In this document: positions 27,549 to 37,091 of the stretch, piece after piece
Position numbering within the stretch: position 1 is the first letter of the stretch
Layout: each line of letters starts with the position of its first letter
From: Sulfurimonas sp.
GTDB taxonomy: Bacteria > Campylobacterota > Campylobacteria > Campylobacterales > Sulfurimonadaceae
DNA length: 64,000 nucleotides
Assembly: GCF_018698455.1 (NCBI RefSeq)
Contig: NZ_JABIOQ010000056.1
Span: 24,182-88,181 of the forward strand
Direction: 5' to 3'
Notes under the pieces: generated by a model
Seen by the model: the letters and a program-made list of their open reading frames with translations, nothing else
What the model was told of the DNA's origin: nothing
Database searches by the model: none
Made by a program: the position numbers and the translations under genes

Positions 27549-28394
27549 ATGCAAAACTTTGAGAAATTTTTAACAGATAACCTACCAACTTCAAAGAGTA
27601 TTCACCCTCATTATGAGAATGCTTTACAAAACATGCTTATTGCCGGTGGCAAGCGTTTTCGTCCTGCACTTTTACTGGGTGTTGTAAATGCATATAACCC
27701 ACTTTTACTTGAGGGTGCTCGTCATGCTGCGTTTGCTATAGAACTTCTTCATACATACTCGCTTATTCATGATGATTTACCAGCTATGGATGACTCACCA
27801 CTTCGTCGTGGTAATCCTACACTGCATGTAACTTTTGATGAAGTGACAGCGATTCTTGTTGGTGATGCTTTAAATACTTACTCTTTTGAAGTTTTATCAA
27901 ATGCACCTTTTTCAAATGAAACACGTGTAAAACTCATCAGAGAGTTAGCAAGTAATGGTGGACTTAATGGTATGGTTTTAGGTCAAGCAATAGACTGTCA
28001 CTTTGAGAACAAACCTCTTAAAGTTGAAGATATAAAAATACTCCATACAAACAAAACAGCAAAGCTTATTGCAGCTTCACTAAAAATGGGTGCGATTATA
28101 GTTGGTAAAGAAGATTTAGCTGATAGCTTATATGAGTTTGGTATTAAACTTGGACTTCTTTTCCAAATCCAAGATGACATACTCGATGTAACGCAGAGCA
28201 GTGAAGAAGCAGGTAAACTTACAAACAACGATGAAGATAAAAATAGTTTTGTAACTATTCTAGGGCTTGATGAGTCGATGAAACAAGCAAATGAACTAGC
28301 AGACGAATTAAGTAATGTAATGCTTAGCTTTGAGGAGAACCTACAGAGTGAGCTGTCTTCGTTACTAACTAAATATATTAATAGACATAAATAA
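27549..28394 (+). CDS. ispA: Farnesyl/geranylgeranyl diphosphate synthase
   Basis: A 281-residue trans-prenyltransferase with the ATG at 27549 as start. The first aspartate-rich motif is HDDLPAMDD near residue 82 and the second is FQIQDDILD near residue 210, both intact. GKRFRP near residue 36 binds isopentenyl diphosphate. It makes short-chain prenyl diphosphates for quinones and cell-wall lipid carriers. Its product also feeds haem O synthesis by the CtaB encoded later. It lies nine bases before tkt. Confidence 0.93.
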   Translation: MQNFEKFLTDNLPTSKSIHPHYENALQNMLIAGGKRFRPALLLGVVNAYNPLLLEGARHAAFAIELLHTYSLIHDDLPAMDDSPLRRGNPTLHVTFDEVTAILVGDALNTYSFEVLSNAPFSNETRVKLIRELASNGGLNGMVLGQAIDCHFENKPLKVEDIKILHTNKTAKLIAASLKMGAIIVGKEDLADSLYEFGIKLGLLFQIQDDILDVTQSSEEAGKLTNNDEDKNSFVTILGLDESMKQANELADELSNVMLSFEENLQSELSSLLTKYINRHK

Positions 28395-28403
28395 GGAAAA
28401 AAA

Positions 28404-30323
28404 ATGAGTAATGTAATGCGTCAAAAGATGGCAGATTCGATTAGATTTTTAGCAGCAGATATGGTGGAACGTGCTTCTTCAGGACATCCTGGTGCACCTA
28501 TGGGTCTTGCAGATATAGCAACAGTTTTAAGCGAGCACTTAAATCATAACCCTAAAAATCCTTCATGGTTAAATCGTGACAGATTAGTTTTTTCTGGTGG
28601 TCATGCAACAGGTCTCATCTACTCACTTTATTATTTATGGGGATACGGTCTTGAGTTAGAAGACTTAAAGAATTTCCGTCAACTAGATTCTAAAACACCA
28701 GGACATCCAGAGTTTGGACATACTGCGGGTATTGAGATTACAACTGGTCCATTAGGTCAAGGTGTAGCAAACGCAGTTGGTTTTTCAATGGCATCAAAAT
28801 TTGTAGGTGCTCAAGTTAATTCTGACACTGCTGAGTTAATTGACCATAACGTTTACTGTTTATGTGGTGATGGCGATTTAGAAGAGGGACTCTCTTATGA
28901 AGCTTGCTCTATCGCTGGACACAACAAACTTGATAACCTTGTTGTTATTTATGATTCAAATCGTATAACAATTGAGGGTTCTACTGACTTAAGTATAAGT
29001 GAAAATATCCGTATGCGTTTTGAGTCTCAAGCGTGGGATGTTCTAGAAATAGATGGACATAATTTTGATGAGATTGACACAGCACTTACAACTGCTAAAG
29101 CGAACAAGAGACCAACTCTTATCATAGCAAATACTATTATTGCTAAGGGTGCTGGAGAGTTAGAAGGTTCACACCATGCTCATGGTGCTCCTTTAGGTGG
29201 CGCGGTAATTGCAAAAGCAAAAACTGATGCTGGATTTGACCCTCTTAAAACTTTTCATGTTGACGCAGATGTTATGGCTAGATTTAGATGTGCAATCGAA
29301 GAGGGTGATTTACTAGAACGTGAATGGATTCACTCTCAAAAAACTCTTCCACTTATGGAGCAAAATGAAGCACTTACAGGTTTAGAAAATCCTGATTTTT
29401 CTCGTATAAATTATCCTATTTTTGAGAAAGCTGAAGCGACTCGTTCAACTAATGGTAAGATTATGAATGCTATAGCTCGTGGTCTTCCAAGTTTTGTAGG
29501 TGGTTCAGCAGACCTAAGCCCATCAAACAAAACAAACCTAAACGATATGGGTGTTTTCCCTAAGGGGCGAAATATATACTTTGGTATTCGTGAACATGCA
29601 ATGGCATCTATCGTCAACGCGATGGCTTTATATGGTCCACTACTTCCTTTCTCTGCTACATTTTTTGTATTTTCAGATTACTTAAAACCAGCAGCTCGTA
29701 TTGCGGCACTTACTGGAATCCAAAACTTTTATATTTGGACTCATGATAGTATTGGTGTTGGTGAAGATGGTCCAACGCATCAGCCTATAGAACACCTTTC
29801 ACAGTTTAGAGCATTACCAAACTTTTATGTATGGCGCCCAGCAGATGGTGCAGAGAATGTAGAAGCTTGGAAAACAGCACTTACTATGAAAAAATCTCCA
29901 TCAGCATTTGTATGTTCACGTCAAAACCTTTCAGTTCTTCCAAGTGCTGTTACAGGTACGGCATCTCGTGGTGGTTACTTAGTCGCGCAGAGTGATAATG
30001 CAACTATAACTATAATGGCTTCAGGTTCTGAAGTAGAACTTGCTCTTAAAGTAAGAGATACAATGGCCGAGCAAAATGTTTCTGTAAATGTTGTTTCAGT
30101 TCCATGTTATGATCTTTTCATTGAACAAGATTCTACTTATATGGATTCTATCATCGTCAAGGGTACAAAAACTGTAGCTATTGAAGCTGCTCGTGGTTTA
30201 GAGTGGTATAGACTTGCAGACACTGTTATTGCTATGGATACTTTTGGTGCATCAGCTCCAGCAAGCCAACTTTTTCTTAAGTTTGGTTTCTCAGTAGAAT
30301 CTGTAATAGAAAAAATAAAATAA
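28404..30323 (+). CDS. tkt: Transketolase
   Basis: A 639-residue thiamine diphosphate enzyme linking sugar phosphates of the pentose phosphate pathway. ASSGHPGAPMGLADIATVL is near residue 23, the cofactor motif GDGDLEEGLSYEA is near residue 154 and GEDGPTHQPIEHL is near residue 455. Length matches the family. It ends directly back to back with the oppositely oriented small gene, with no bases between the stops. Confidence 0.97.
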   Translation: MSNVMRQKMADSIRFLAADMVERASSGHPGAPMGLADIATVLSEHLNHNPKNPSWLNRDRLVFSGGHATGLIYSLYYLWGYGLELEDLKNFRQLDSKTPGHPEFGHTAGIEITTGPLGQGVANAVGFSMASKFVGAQVNSDTAELIDHNVYCLCGDGDLEEGLSYEACSIAGHNKLDNLVVIYDSNRITIEGSTDLSISENIRMRFESQAWDVLEIDGHNFDEIDTALTTAKANKRPTLIIANTIIAKGAGELEGSHHAHGAPLGGAVIAKAKTDAGFDPLKTFHVDADVMARFRCAIEEGDLLEREWIHSQKTLPLMEQNEALTGLENPDFSRINYPIFEKAEATRSTNGKIMNAIARGLPSFVGGSADLSPSNKTNLNDMGVFPKGRNIYFGIREHAMASIVNAMALYGPLLPFSATFFVFSDYLKPAARIAALTGIQNFYIWTHDSIGVGEDGPTHQPIEHLSQFRALPNFYVWRPADGAENVEAWKTALTMKKSPSAFVCSRQNLSVLPSAVTGTASRGGYLVAQSDNATITIMASGSEVELALKVRDTMAEQNVSVNVVSVPCYDLFIEQDSTYMDSIIVKGTKTVAIEAARGLEWYRLADTVIAMDTFGASAPASQLFLKFGFSVESVIEKIK

Positions 30324-30530
30324 TTACTTACTTTTTTTCTTTTCTTCTTTCGTTGTTTTTTTAGATGCATTTGCATCTAAAAAAGTTGAAAATCCCATTT
30401 CTCTTTTATTAAAACTATTTTTCTGTTCGTACTTATAAGAATCTGCTCCACCATGCATATCTATACTGCCTCTTTCATAATCCCCAAAACATACGAGACT
30501 AAAGACAAAAGAGAGCAAAACTACTTTCAT
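30324..30530 (-). CDS. Small secreted protein
   Basis: A 68-residue protein with a signal peptide (MKVVLLSFVFSLVCFG), a mature part with GSIDMHGGADSYKYEQ and a lysine-rich tail (KKTTKEEKKKSK). Its start overlaps the stop of the SagB-type gene by four bases, so the two are co-translated. I do not recognise a family. The periplasm is the likely location. It may be a partner of the upstream oxidoreductase, although that enzyme has no signal peptide. Confidence 0.6.
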   Translation of the reverse strand: MKVVLLSFVFSLVCFGDYERGSIDMHGGADSYKYEQKNSFNKREMGFSTFLDANASKKTTKEEKKKSK

Positions 30531-32089
30531 CTCTCTTCCTCATAAGCTGCCTGTGTTTGTATTCTACTATCTACATATCCACGGCCAATTGTAAAGTGGT
30601 AAAGTGTTTGAAAGTTGTTATCTTTGAGTCCAAGCATACCATGAACAATGTCATCTAAGAAACAACCGATTCCAGTTCCACTCAGACCCATAGATGTAGC
30701 ATCAAGATAAAGCTGTTGGCCTACTGCTCCACACTCCCAGTAAAGCTCCTTATATCTATGTGCACCATATTTATTTATTTGCTCTGAGAAGTTACATAGC
30801 ATTCCAAGAGAGAAAGCTCCATCACTTGCTATTTCTTGTGAACAGCTTATAGTTTTGCTTGCAAGTTGTAGATCTTTTTTCTCAAGTAAATAGAGATTCT
30901 CAAACTCTGTTTCTTCCCAAGCAAATACAGAGAACATTTGATCTTGCAAGGCTTTTAAATCTTTTGGATTTCTCACTAAGATGTAAAGACCTGCGTCATA
31001 CTCTTCAACACGGTGAACAAAAAGAACTAAATGTGCTGCGTTTTCTTTTGAATCTAGCGAACCTGCTACACCTGAAAGGAGCGTATGAAACTCATCTTTT
31101 GTTATAAGAGATCGAACAGGATCCATTACATGGATACTTCTACGTCTAAGGATTACCGCTTTAGATTCTAGAGTCGTTTTCATGCTAGGTATGTTCCTAG
31201 TTGTAGTTTCTTGCACTATGGGCTCTGTTGCCGTTGCTTCTTCAATAGTAGGAATTATTTCCCACTCTTGCATACTTGGACTTAGTTTGTTAGCAATAGA
31301 ATTATAAACTAGAGGAATGTTTTCAGTTAAAGAGTCAATTTTTAATGAAGAACTTACTTCCTCGGGAGAAACTACAAAAAGCATATCGCCTCTTTCTCTT
31401 TCAGAAAATCTTTGTGATTGAGCTAAGCCAAAAAGAGTTTCTATATCTGAATCGCCTATAGTATCAAGACGAGTAAGTTTCCAGCCTAACATTTTTGCAG
31501 ATACATTAATTGATTGCCAAGCATGACCAGCATCGAGGTTTACATATCTAAATGCTCTCTCTCCATACTTCCAAACTTCCCTCCAAGAGATTCCTGAAAG
31601 ACCAATAACAAAACTTCCAGTTGGTAAAGTGTCCCAAAAGCTTGTTTCTATATCAGCTAAAGACTCAAGTGCATGTTTTTTAGCACTATAGTGATAGATA
31701 GAAGTCTTGTCACCTTGTTCCTCTAGTACTGGAGGTAAAACTAAATAAGTCTCAGTTGGATGAAGGTTTCCACTTGATGCATTACATCTTACTGCCCAAG
31801 AGCTATCTCCAGAGACTTTCCATGCAGCTATTCCCATTGAGTATTGTAAAAGTTGAGATATTGACTCTTTCATAAGTGGAGCAGATGGTAAGTCAGTATC
31901 AAGTAAATGATAAGGTGGCGTTGAATTGTCGAATGCTAAAGGCAGAGAAATTTTCTCTGCTCCTTGGTACTCTCTAAAAGGATTAGGTTGTGTTGACCAG
32001 TCCATATATCCAAGTGAACGAGCATATCTTTGTTGTGCGTGTTTTGTAGTTTCATGGTAGTGAAATACTGTTTGTAGGTTTTTATTCAT
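30527..32089 (-). CDS. Double-domain SagB/ThcOx-type oxidoreductase
   Basis: A 520-residue protein made of two nitroreductase-type domains. The N-terminal one spans about residues 60-270 (PSAPLMKESI, NASSGNLHPTETYL, RAFRYVNLDAGHAWQ) and the C-terminal one about residues 315-515 (LRRRSIHVMDP, GLSGTGIGCFLDD). This matches SagB/ThcOx dehydrogenases, which oxidise azoline rings in peptide natural products. No precursor peptide or cyclodehydratase is seen nearby, so the substrate is unknown. It sits opposite tkt. Confidence 0.8.
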   Translation of the reverse strand: MNKNLQTVFHYHETTKHAQQRYARSLGYMDWSTQPNPFREYQGAEKISLPLAFDNSTPPYHLLDTDLPSAPLMKESISQLLQYSMGIAAWKVSGDSSWAVRCNASSGNLHPTETYLVLPPVLEEQGDKTSIYHYSAKKHALESLADIETSFWDTLPTGSFVIGLSGISWREVWKYGERAFRYVNLDAGHAWQSINVSAKMLGWKLTRLDTIGDSDIETLFGLAQSQRFSERERGDMLFVVSPEEVSSSLKIDSLTENIPLVYNSIANKLSPSMQEWEIIPTIEEATATEPIVQETTTRNIPSMKTTLESKAVILRRRSIHVMDPVRSLITKDEFHTLLSGVAGSLDSKENAAHLVLFVHRVEEYDAGLYILVRNPKDLKALQDQMFSVFAWEETEFENLYLLEKKDLQLASKTISCSQEIASDGAFSLGMLCNFSEQINKYGAHRYKELYWECGAVGQQLYLDATSMGLSGTGIGCFLDDIVHGMLGLKDNNFQTLYHFTIGRGYVDSRIQTQAAYEEER

Positions 32090-32187
32090 ACTTGAAGTTT
32101 AGTGTATTTTTCTTAATCAAAACTCTAAAAATTTGTTAAAAAAATAATTCTAGCATTCTTTAATATCTCTTTTGATAAAACCTCAGT

Positions 32188-33627
32188 ATGAAATTTTCAA
32201 ACCTAAAACTTACCTCTCCCTATTTAGAACATGATCCAGTCTTTTACACTAGAGTTGACCCAACACCACTAGATAAACCTTTTGTTATTTCTACTTCACA
32301 AAGTGCTGCAAAACTTTTAGGGGTTGATGAAGATTTAAATCTTGATGAAAAACTTTTAGATATTGTTAATGGCTCACAAAAGCTAGAAGGAAGCGAAACT
32401 TTTGCTATGTGTTATTCTGGACATCAGTTTGGTCACTTTGCAGGACGTTTAGGTGATGGACGAGCTATAAATCTTGGTAAAATAAATGGACAAAATTTAC
32501 AATTAAAAGGTGCAGGTCTGACACAGTACTCTCGTCAAGGAGACGGTCGTGCAGTTTTACGTTCATCAATACGTGAGTACTTGATGAGTGAGGCCATGCA
32601 TGGTTTAGGCATAGAGACTTCTCGTGCTTTGGCTCTTATAGGGAGTGACACAGATGTAGCGAGAGAGAGATGGGAAAAAGGTGCAATAGTACTGCGTTTA
32701 TCTCCTACTTGGGTGCGTTTTGGGACTTTTGAGTATTTTAACTCCACTGGTGAGCATGCCAAGCTACAAAAATTAGCTGATTATGTCATAGAAGAGTCTT
32801 TTCCTCACTTAAAAAACGAAGAGAGCATGTACCTAAAGATGTATGCAGAAATAGTAAACAATACCGCAAAAACTATAGCTAAATGGCAAAGTGTAGGTTT
32901 TAACCATGGTGTTATGAATACTGATAATATGAGCATTGATGGACGAACTATAGATTATGGGCCATTTGCATTTTTAGATGATTATGAAAAAGACTATATT
33001 TGTAATCATACAGATCGAGATGGTATGTACCGCTTTTCTAGTCAACCAGCAATAGCTCACTGGAATTTAGATCGGCTTGCAGTTGCACTTTCTCCTATAG
33101 TCAACTACGAAGTTGCTGAAGATATTTTAGATGATGTTTTTAGACCGGCTTATGAAAGAGAGTATAACAAGATAATGAATGCAAAGATGGGTCTCTATGC
33201 TGAAGAAGAGAGTGATAAAGAGTTGTCTTACCAGCTTCTACGATCCCTCGAGAGAGCTACTATAGACTACACACTTTTTTTTAGAAAACTATCGCGTTAT
33301 GATGGAAATAAATCGGATATTTTAGACATCTGTGTTAGCCGAGACTCAATGGAAAAGTGGTTAGATAAATACTCAGTGCGTTTAGAAAAAGAGACACAAG
33401 AGGCTAGTAAACGCCATGAAAAGATGTTAGCGGTTAATCCAAAGTACATACTTAAAAACCATATACTTCAAGAATCAATTGTTTTAGCGGATAAAGGGGA
33501 TTACTCAATGGTTCAAGACCTACTTAAAGTTTCCCTCTCACCTTGCGAGGAACACCCAAACTTAGACCACCTTAGTAAGTCAGCACCGATGGAATCAAAA
33601 AACATTAAACTAAGCTGTTCATCGTAG
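32188..33627 (+). CDS. selO: SelO protein adenylyltransferase (YdiU/UPF0061)
   Basis: A 479-residue pseudokinase-fold enzyme that transfers AMP to Ser, Thr or Tyr of target proteins. Family motifs include YSGHQFGHFAGRLGDGRAI near residue 81, the Lys of LQLKGAG, RSSIREYLMSEAMHGLG and NHGVMNTDNMSIDG with DYGPF, which bind ATP and metals in inverted orientation. The C-terminus ends SCSS, with cysteine where eukaryotic SelO has selenocysteine. A conserved redox role is likely. Confidence 0.95.
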   Translation: MKFSNLKLTSPYLEHDPVFYTRVDPTPLDKPFVISTSQSAAKLLGVDEDLNLDEKLLDIVNGSQKLEGSETFAMCYSGHQFGHFAGRLGDGRAINLGKINGQNLQLKGAGLTQYSRQGDGRAVLRSSIREYLMSEAMHGLGIETSRALALIGSDTDVARERWEKGAIVLRLSPTWVRFGTFEYFNSTGEHAKLQKLADYVIEESFPHLKNEESMYLKMYAEIVNNTAKTIAKWQSVGFNHGVMNTDNMSIDGRTIDYGPFAFLDDYEKDYICNHTDRDGMYRFSSQPAIAHWNLDRLAVALSPIVNYEVAEDILDDVFRPAYEREYNKIMNAKMGLYAEEESDKELSYQLLRSLERATIDYTLFFRKLSRYDGNKSDILDICVSRDSMEKWLDKYSVRLEKETQEASKRHEKMLAVNPKYILKNHILQESIVLADKGDYSMVQDLLKVSLSPCEEHPNLDHLSKSAPMESKNIKLSCSS

Positions 33628-33672
33628 GAGAGGCTTAGCCCCCTATGTCAGGATAGTTGTCATTCGAATTAA

Positions 33673-34018
33673 TACAGACACTCTATTGCACCTGCAACCA
33701 GACTTGCCCTATACAAGAATGATTTTTTTCTTTATATAAATCGTGGAGATGGTTTTCGAGATGCTTCAGTAGCCTCTTTAAGCGAGTTTGACAAAATAAA
33801 ATGAAAAAAGTAATTTTATAACTTTTGATCTTGAAACTAATATAGAGGGAAATGAAGGATTTATTTTAGCAGATGGAATAATGACTTTGAAAGGTCCGAC
33901 TTTTAAATTTTTGATTGTTAACAATATAAATATGTGTAATCAAGTGCTAAGTAAAAAGGGTATAAAAGCATTTTTAATGTCGGCCACACAAATGGAATAT
34001 GATGCGAAGTGGAGATAG
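33673..34018 (+). pseudogene. Decayed, start-less gene remnant
   Basis: This is the largest part of the roughly 400 bases between selO and the YajR-like gene. An open frame from 33673 to the TGA at 33804 reads 43 codons including LYINRGDGFRDASV, but has no start. A second frame continues from 33800 to the TAG at 34018, 72 codons (FITFDLETNIEGNEGF, GPTFKFLIVNN). The A-rich junction near 33793-33809 would join them if one base were lost or gained. I infer a decayed gene with a frameshift and missing 5' end. I do not recognise the family. Confidence 0.5.
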
Positions 34019-34036
34019 AATAAGATAAGAGAGCCT

Positions 34037-35362
34037 CTACCTAGAGACTTTCGCTTTTAAATCATCTTCTTCTATTTCTGCAGTTACATACTTGATAACT
34101 ACAAGATTTTCTGTTTCATTGATATACCACTCTGCGATATGTTCATGCTCAAGAGCATTTAGTTTATCGAAATCAACACTATCATTATCGATGTATAGGT
34201 GAGAGTGCCTTACTGGATTTTGAAGTTTTAACACTGTCCATATAAGCCATAAAACGATTACAACTGAAACACTAGCAGTTAGCATTTCTCTGTCACTAAA
34301 GTCCAGATAAATACCAGCAAATGTACCACCTAGGAAAGTTGCGAAGTATGCTGAAGAGTTTGAAATTCCAAGTGCTGCACCTTTTTGGTGCACACGAGCG
34401 AACTTACTAATCATTGACTGAACAAGTGGTTCCATCATGTTAAAACCAATGAAAAACAATACAACCCCAATTACAAATATTTTACTTGAAGTTGTGTATC
34501 CCATTATTAAAAATGATGCTAAAAATAAAACTATAGAGATAAGAAATATCTGCTTAGGGATATTTTTCTTTTCACCAAAAACAGCTGCGGGACCCATAGC
34601 TATAAGACCTGCTATCATAGCTGGAAGGTAAGCCATCCATAATTCTGATTTTTCCCAGTTAAAACCATATTGCTCTTTTGTTAATATAATTGGAATAAGT
34701 ACAAACGCCATAGTCATAAGACCTTTTTGTAAAGTATTAATGATTATCATATTTAAAAGATTATTGTCTTTTAGAATATCTAGTGTTCTTGAATCGTTGT
34801 GATATGTATGCTTAATCTTTGGAGGAGTAGGAACTTTTGTAAAAAGAATAACTATAGATAAAATAGCTAATCCTGTTGTAATGAAAAAGATAACATTTAT
34901 GCCATAGCTTGAAGCTATAACAGGACCTAAACCCATAGCTAGAGCAAAACTCATAGCGATGAAGCCACCCATGATTGCCATTGCTTTACCACGTTTTTCT
35001 TCTTCAACCAGGTCTGAAACCATTGCTGTAGCAACAGAACCTATAGCTCCTGCACCTTGAAGGAAACGACCAGCCATAAGCATGTAAATATCAGTAGAAT
35101 AAGCACACATGAGTGAACCTATGATAAAAATGATAAGACCAAATAAAATAGTAGGTTTTCGTCCTATTTTATCACTCATAGTTCCAAATGGGAGTTGAAA
35201 AATAGCTTGAGTAAGTGCATAGCCACCAACAATAATACCTACAAGAAATGGTGTAGCACCAGGAAGGTCAAGGGCATAAACAGAAAGAACCGGTAAAACT
35301 AAAAATAGTCCTAAAAATCTCAGGAAAATAATAGAGGATAGGGGAAGTACTTTTTTAAACAT
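34037..35362 (-). CDS. Major facilitator transporter, YajR-like
   Basis: A 441-residue inner-membrane transporter with about 12 hydrophobic segments. The loop between segments 2 and 3 reads GTMSDKIGRKP, the typical MFS signature. A soluble C-terminal tail of about 65 residues (SHLYIDNDSVDFDKL, ENLVVIKYV) resembles the YAM domain of E. coli YajR, so it is probably in that group of drug or metabolite exporters. The substrate is unknown. It is a single gene on the minus strand. Confidence 0.8.
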   Translation of the reverse strand: MFKKVLPLSSIIFLRFLGLFLVLPVLSVYALDLPGATPFLVGIIVGGYALTQAIFQLPFGTMSDKIGRKPTILFGLIIFIIGSLMCAYSTDIYMLMAGRFLQGAGAIGSVATAMVSDLVEEEKRGKAMAIMGGFIAMSFALAMGLGPVIASSYGINVIFFITTGLAILSIVILFTKVPTPPKIKHTYHNDSRTLDILKDNNLLNMIIINTLQKGLMTMAFVLIPIILTKEQYGFNWEKSELWMAYLPAMIAGLIAMGPAAVFGEKKNIPKQIFLISIVLFLASFLIMGYTTSSKIFVIGVVLFFIGFNMMEPLVQSMISKFARVHQKGAALGISNSSAYFATFLGGTFAGIYLDFSDREMLTASVSVVIVLWLIWTVLKLQNPVRHSHLYIDNDSVDFDKLNALEHEHIAEWYINETENLVVIKYVTAEIEEDDLKAKVSR

Positions 35363-35434
35363 CTAAAGAGCCTTTATAGTATAATTATGGGATTATAACG
35401 AAACATTATTACAATATACTATAAGGACAAACAA

Positions 35435-36022
35435 TTGAAATTAGTTTTAGCTACATCTAATAAAGGAAAATTACGTGAGATTAAGGCCCTTTGTACAGAA
35501 CATGAGGTTATATCTTACTCAGAACTTATAGAAGAGTTTGAAATCGTAGAAGATGCACATACATTTAAAGATAATGCACTTCTTAAAGCTAGGGCTGTTT
35601 TTAATGCCATAGGTAATAAAAACATGGTCGTTATTGCTGATGACAGTGGTATCAGCATAGATGTTTTAGATGGTGCACCTGGTATATACAGTGCTAGGCA
35701 TGCGGGTGAAGATGCATGTGACAAAGATAATCTCTATAAACTTATAGAAGATATAAAAGCAAAGGGTGCAACAGAGTCAGGTGCACATTACACGGCTGCG
35801 ATAGCCATAGTGACAAAAGATGTTGAAAAAACTGTTCACGGTTGGATGTATGGAACGGCAATCTGTGAAACAAGAGGCGAGGGTGGTTTTGGATACGACC
35901 CGATGTTTATACCTCTTGGGTATGAAAAAACATTAGGTGAATTAGACGATGAGATTAAAAAAACATTGTCTCATCGTTCTAAAGCATTAGGGCTAGCACT
36001 AAAAATTATAAATACTCTATAA
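35435..36022 (+). CDS. rdgB: XTP/dITP diphosphatase RdgB/HAM1
   Basis: A 195-residue nucleotide-pool enzyme that removes deaminated purine triphosphates (ITP, dITP, XTP). The start is TTG at 35435, followed by KLVLATSNKGKLREI. The core motifs VIADDSGISIDVLDGAPGIY and GGFGYDPMFIP are intact, and LSHRSKALG is at the end. It is divergent from the transporter gene. An upstream AAGGACAAACAA site supports the TTG start. Confidence 0.93.
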   Translation: MKLVLATSNKGKLREIKALCTEHEVISYSELIEEFEIVEDAHTFKDNALLKARAVFNAIGNKNMVVIADDSGISIDVLDGAPGIYSARHAGEDACDKDNLYKLIEDIKAKGATESGAHYTAAIAIVTKDVEKTVHGWMYGTAICETRGEGGFGYDPMFIPLGYEKTLGELDDEIKKTLSHRSKALGLALKIINTL

Positions 36023-36031
36023 TACCTTAAC

Positions 36032-36065
36032 ACTCAACTTATAAATTTTTTTTTCTAAGTTGAGT
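36032..36065. terminator. Hairpin between rdgB and uppP
   Basis: ACTCAACTTA (36032-36041) and TAAGTTGAGT (36056-36065) form a perfect ten-base-pair stem around a 14-base loop that contains a nine-T run. It stands between convergent genes and is probably a two-way transcription stop. On the plus strand an A-run, not a T-run, follows the stem. Such a loop is unusual for a standard intrinsic terminator. Confidence 0.5.
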
Positions 36066-36165
36066 AAAAAAATATGCAAGTGGGCGTTATATCGGATCAT
36101 TGTCTGCACGATATCTCCTTTAACATTTAAGATTATTAAAATAAAAGCAATAATTATTCCAAATA

Positions 36166-36936
36166 TTAATTAAAGAGTAAAAGTAGAGTAATCCCAAATA
36201 TAATTCTATAGATGCCAAACGCGAGAAAAGTAAAGTTATCTAAAAATTTTAAGAAGAGTTTTATCGTTATAAATGCAACAATAAATGATACTATAAACCC
36301 TATCCCTAATGTTAGTAAATTCTCAGATGTAAACTCATGATAATGCTTTAAAACATCATAAGCCGTCACAGCTGACATGACAGGAAGAGCAAGTAAAAAG
36401 CTAAACTCAGCACTTGCTTTTCTACTCATACCAACAAGCAGGGCCCCTATAATAGTAGAGCCTGCCCGACTTGTTCCGGGTATAAGTGCTAAAACTTGTG
36501 CTAAACCGATAAAACTTGCCTGTTTAAAAGTAACTTGTTCTACATCATGAACAAGTACTTTTTCTTCTTTGATGAAAAACTTTTCAACAATTAAAAAAAC
36601 AATACCTCCAACAATGAACATAATAGCAACAATGTTAATACTAAAGAGTTCTTTAATTTGATGAGAAAAAACAAAGCCTACTGCTCCGATTGGGATAAAG
36701 GCAAGAAAAACTTTATACCAAAGACTTATGTGTTTTGGAGTAAATTTATCTTTATAGTTAAACATGACAGCTAAGATAGCGGAGAACTGTATAATGACCT
36801 CATAGGCTTTTGTAACATTAGTCTGTTCTATACCTAAAAAATGACTTGCGACAATGAGATGACCAGTGGAAGAAATAGGGAGAAATTCAGTAAATCCTTC
36901 GATGATTCCTAAACTCAGAGAGTCGAAAATATCCAT
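36166..36936 (-). CDS. uppP: Undecaprenyl-diphosphatase
   Basis: A 256-residue inner-membrane enzyme (BacA family) that recycles the lipid carrier for peptidoglycan. About seven to eight hydrophobic segments are visible. [20 protein letters not shown] near residue 14 and [10 protein letters not shown] near residue 154 hold the catalytic residues. It reads toward the rdgB hairpin. Confidence 0.95.
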   Translation of the reverse strand: MDIFDSLSLGIIEGFTEFLPISSTGHLIVASHFLGIEQTNVTKAYEVIIQFSAILAVMFNYKDKFTPKHISLWYKVFLAFIPIGAVGFVFSHQIKELFSINIVAIMFIVGGIVFLIVEKFFIKEEKVLVHDVEQVTFKQASFIGLAQVLALIPGTSRAGSTIIGALLVGMSRKASAEFSFLLALPVMSAVTAYDVLKHYHEFTSENLLTLGIGFIVSFIVAFITIKLFLKFLDNFTFLAFGIYRIIFGITLLLLFN

Positions 36937-37050
36937 TAAAATCCTTATTAAGATATATGACAGTATTATAGCATAAGAAATAATAGAAGGTTTAAAATCA
37001 CTAGAATGAAGTAAAATAAAGCACTCTTCTAAAGTTTAAACTTATTTCGA

Positions 37051-37056
37051 TATAAT
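37051..37056 (+). promoter_or_regulatory. -10 element upstream of the aminotransferase gene
   Basis: A perfect TATAAT about 35 bases upstream of the ATG at 37092, in the non-coding gap after divergent uppP. It probably starts the unit that includes the aminotransferase, hisZ-like and purA genes. Confidence 0.5.
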
Positions 37057-37091
37057 ACGTGGTTTTATTTTATCTTAGTAGGAATTTTTAT

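Noticed and set aside
30527..32089. A thiazole/oxazole peptide cluster around the SagB-like gene
   Set aside because: No cyclodehydratase, precursor peptide or transporter of that type is present nearby.
34037..35362. Naming the transporter as a specific drug pump
   Set aside because: MFS signatures and the YAM-like tail are visible, but nothing identifies the substrate.
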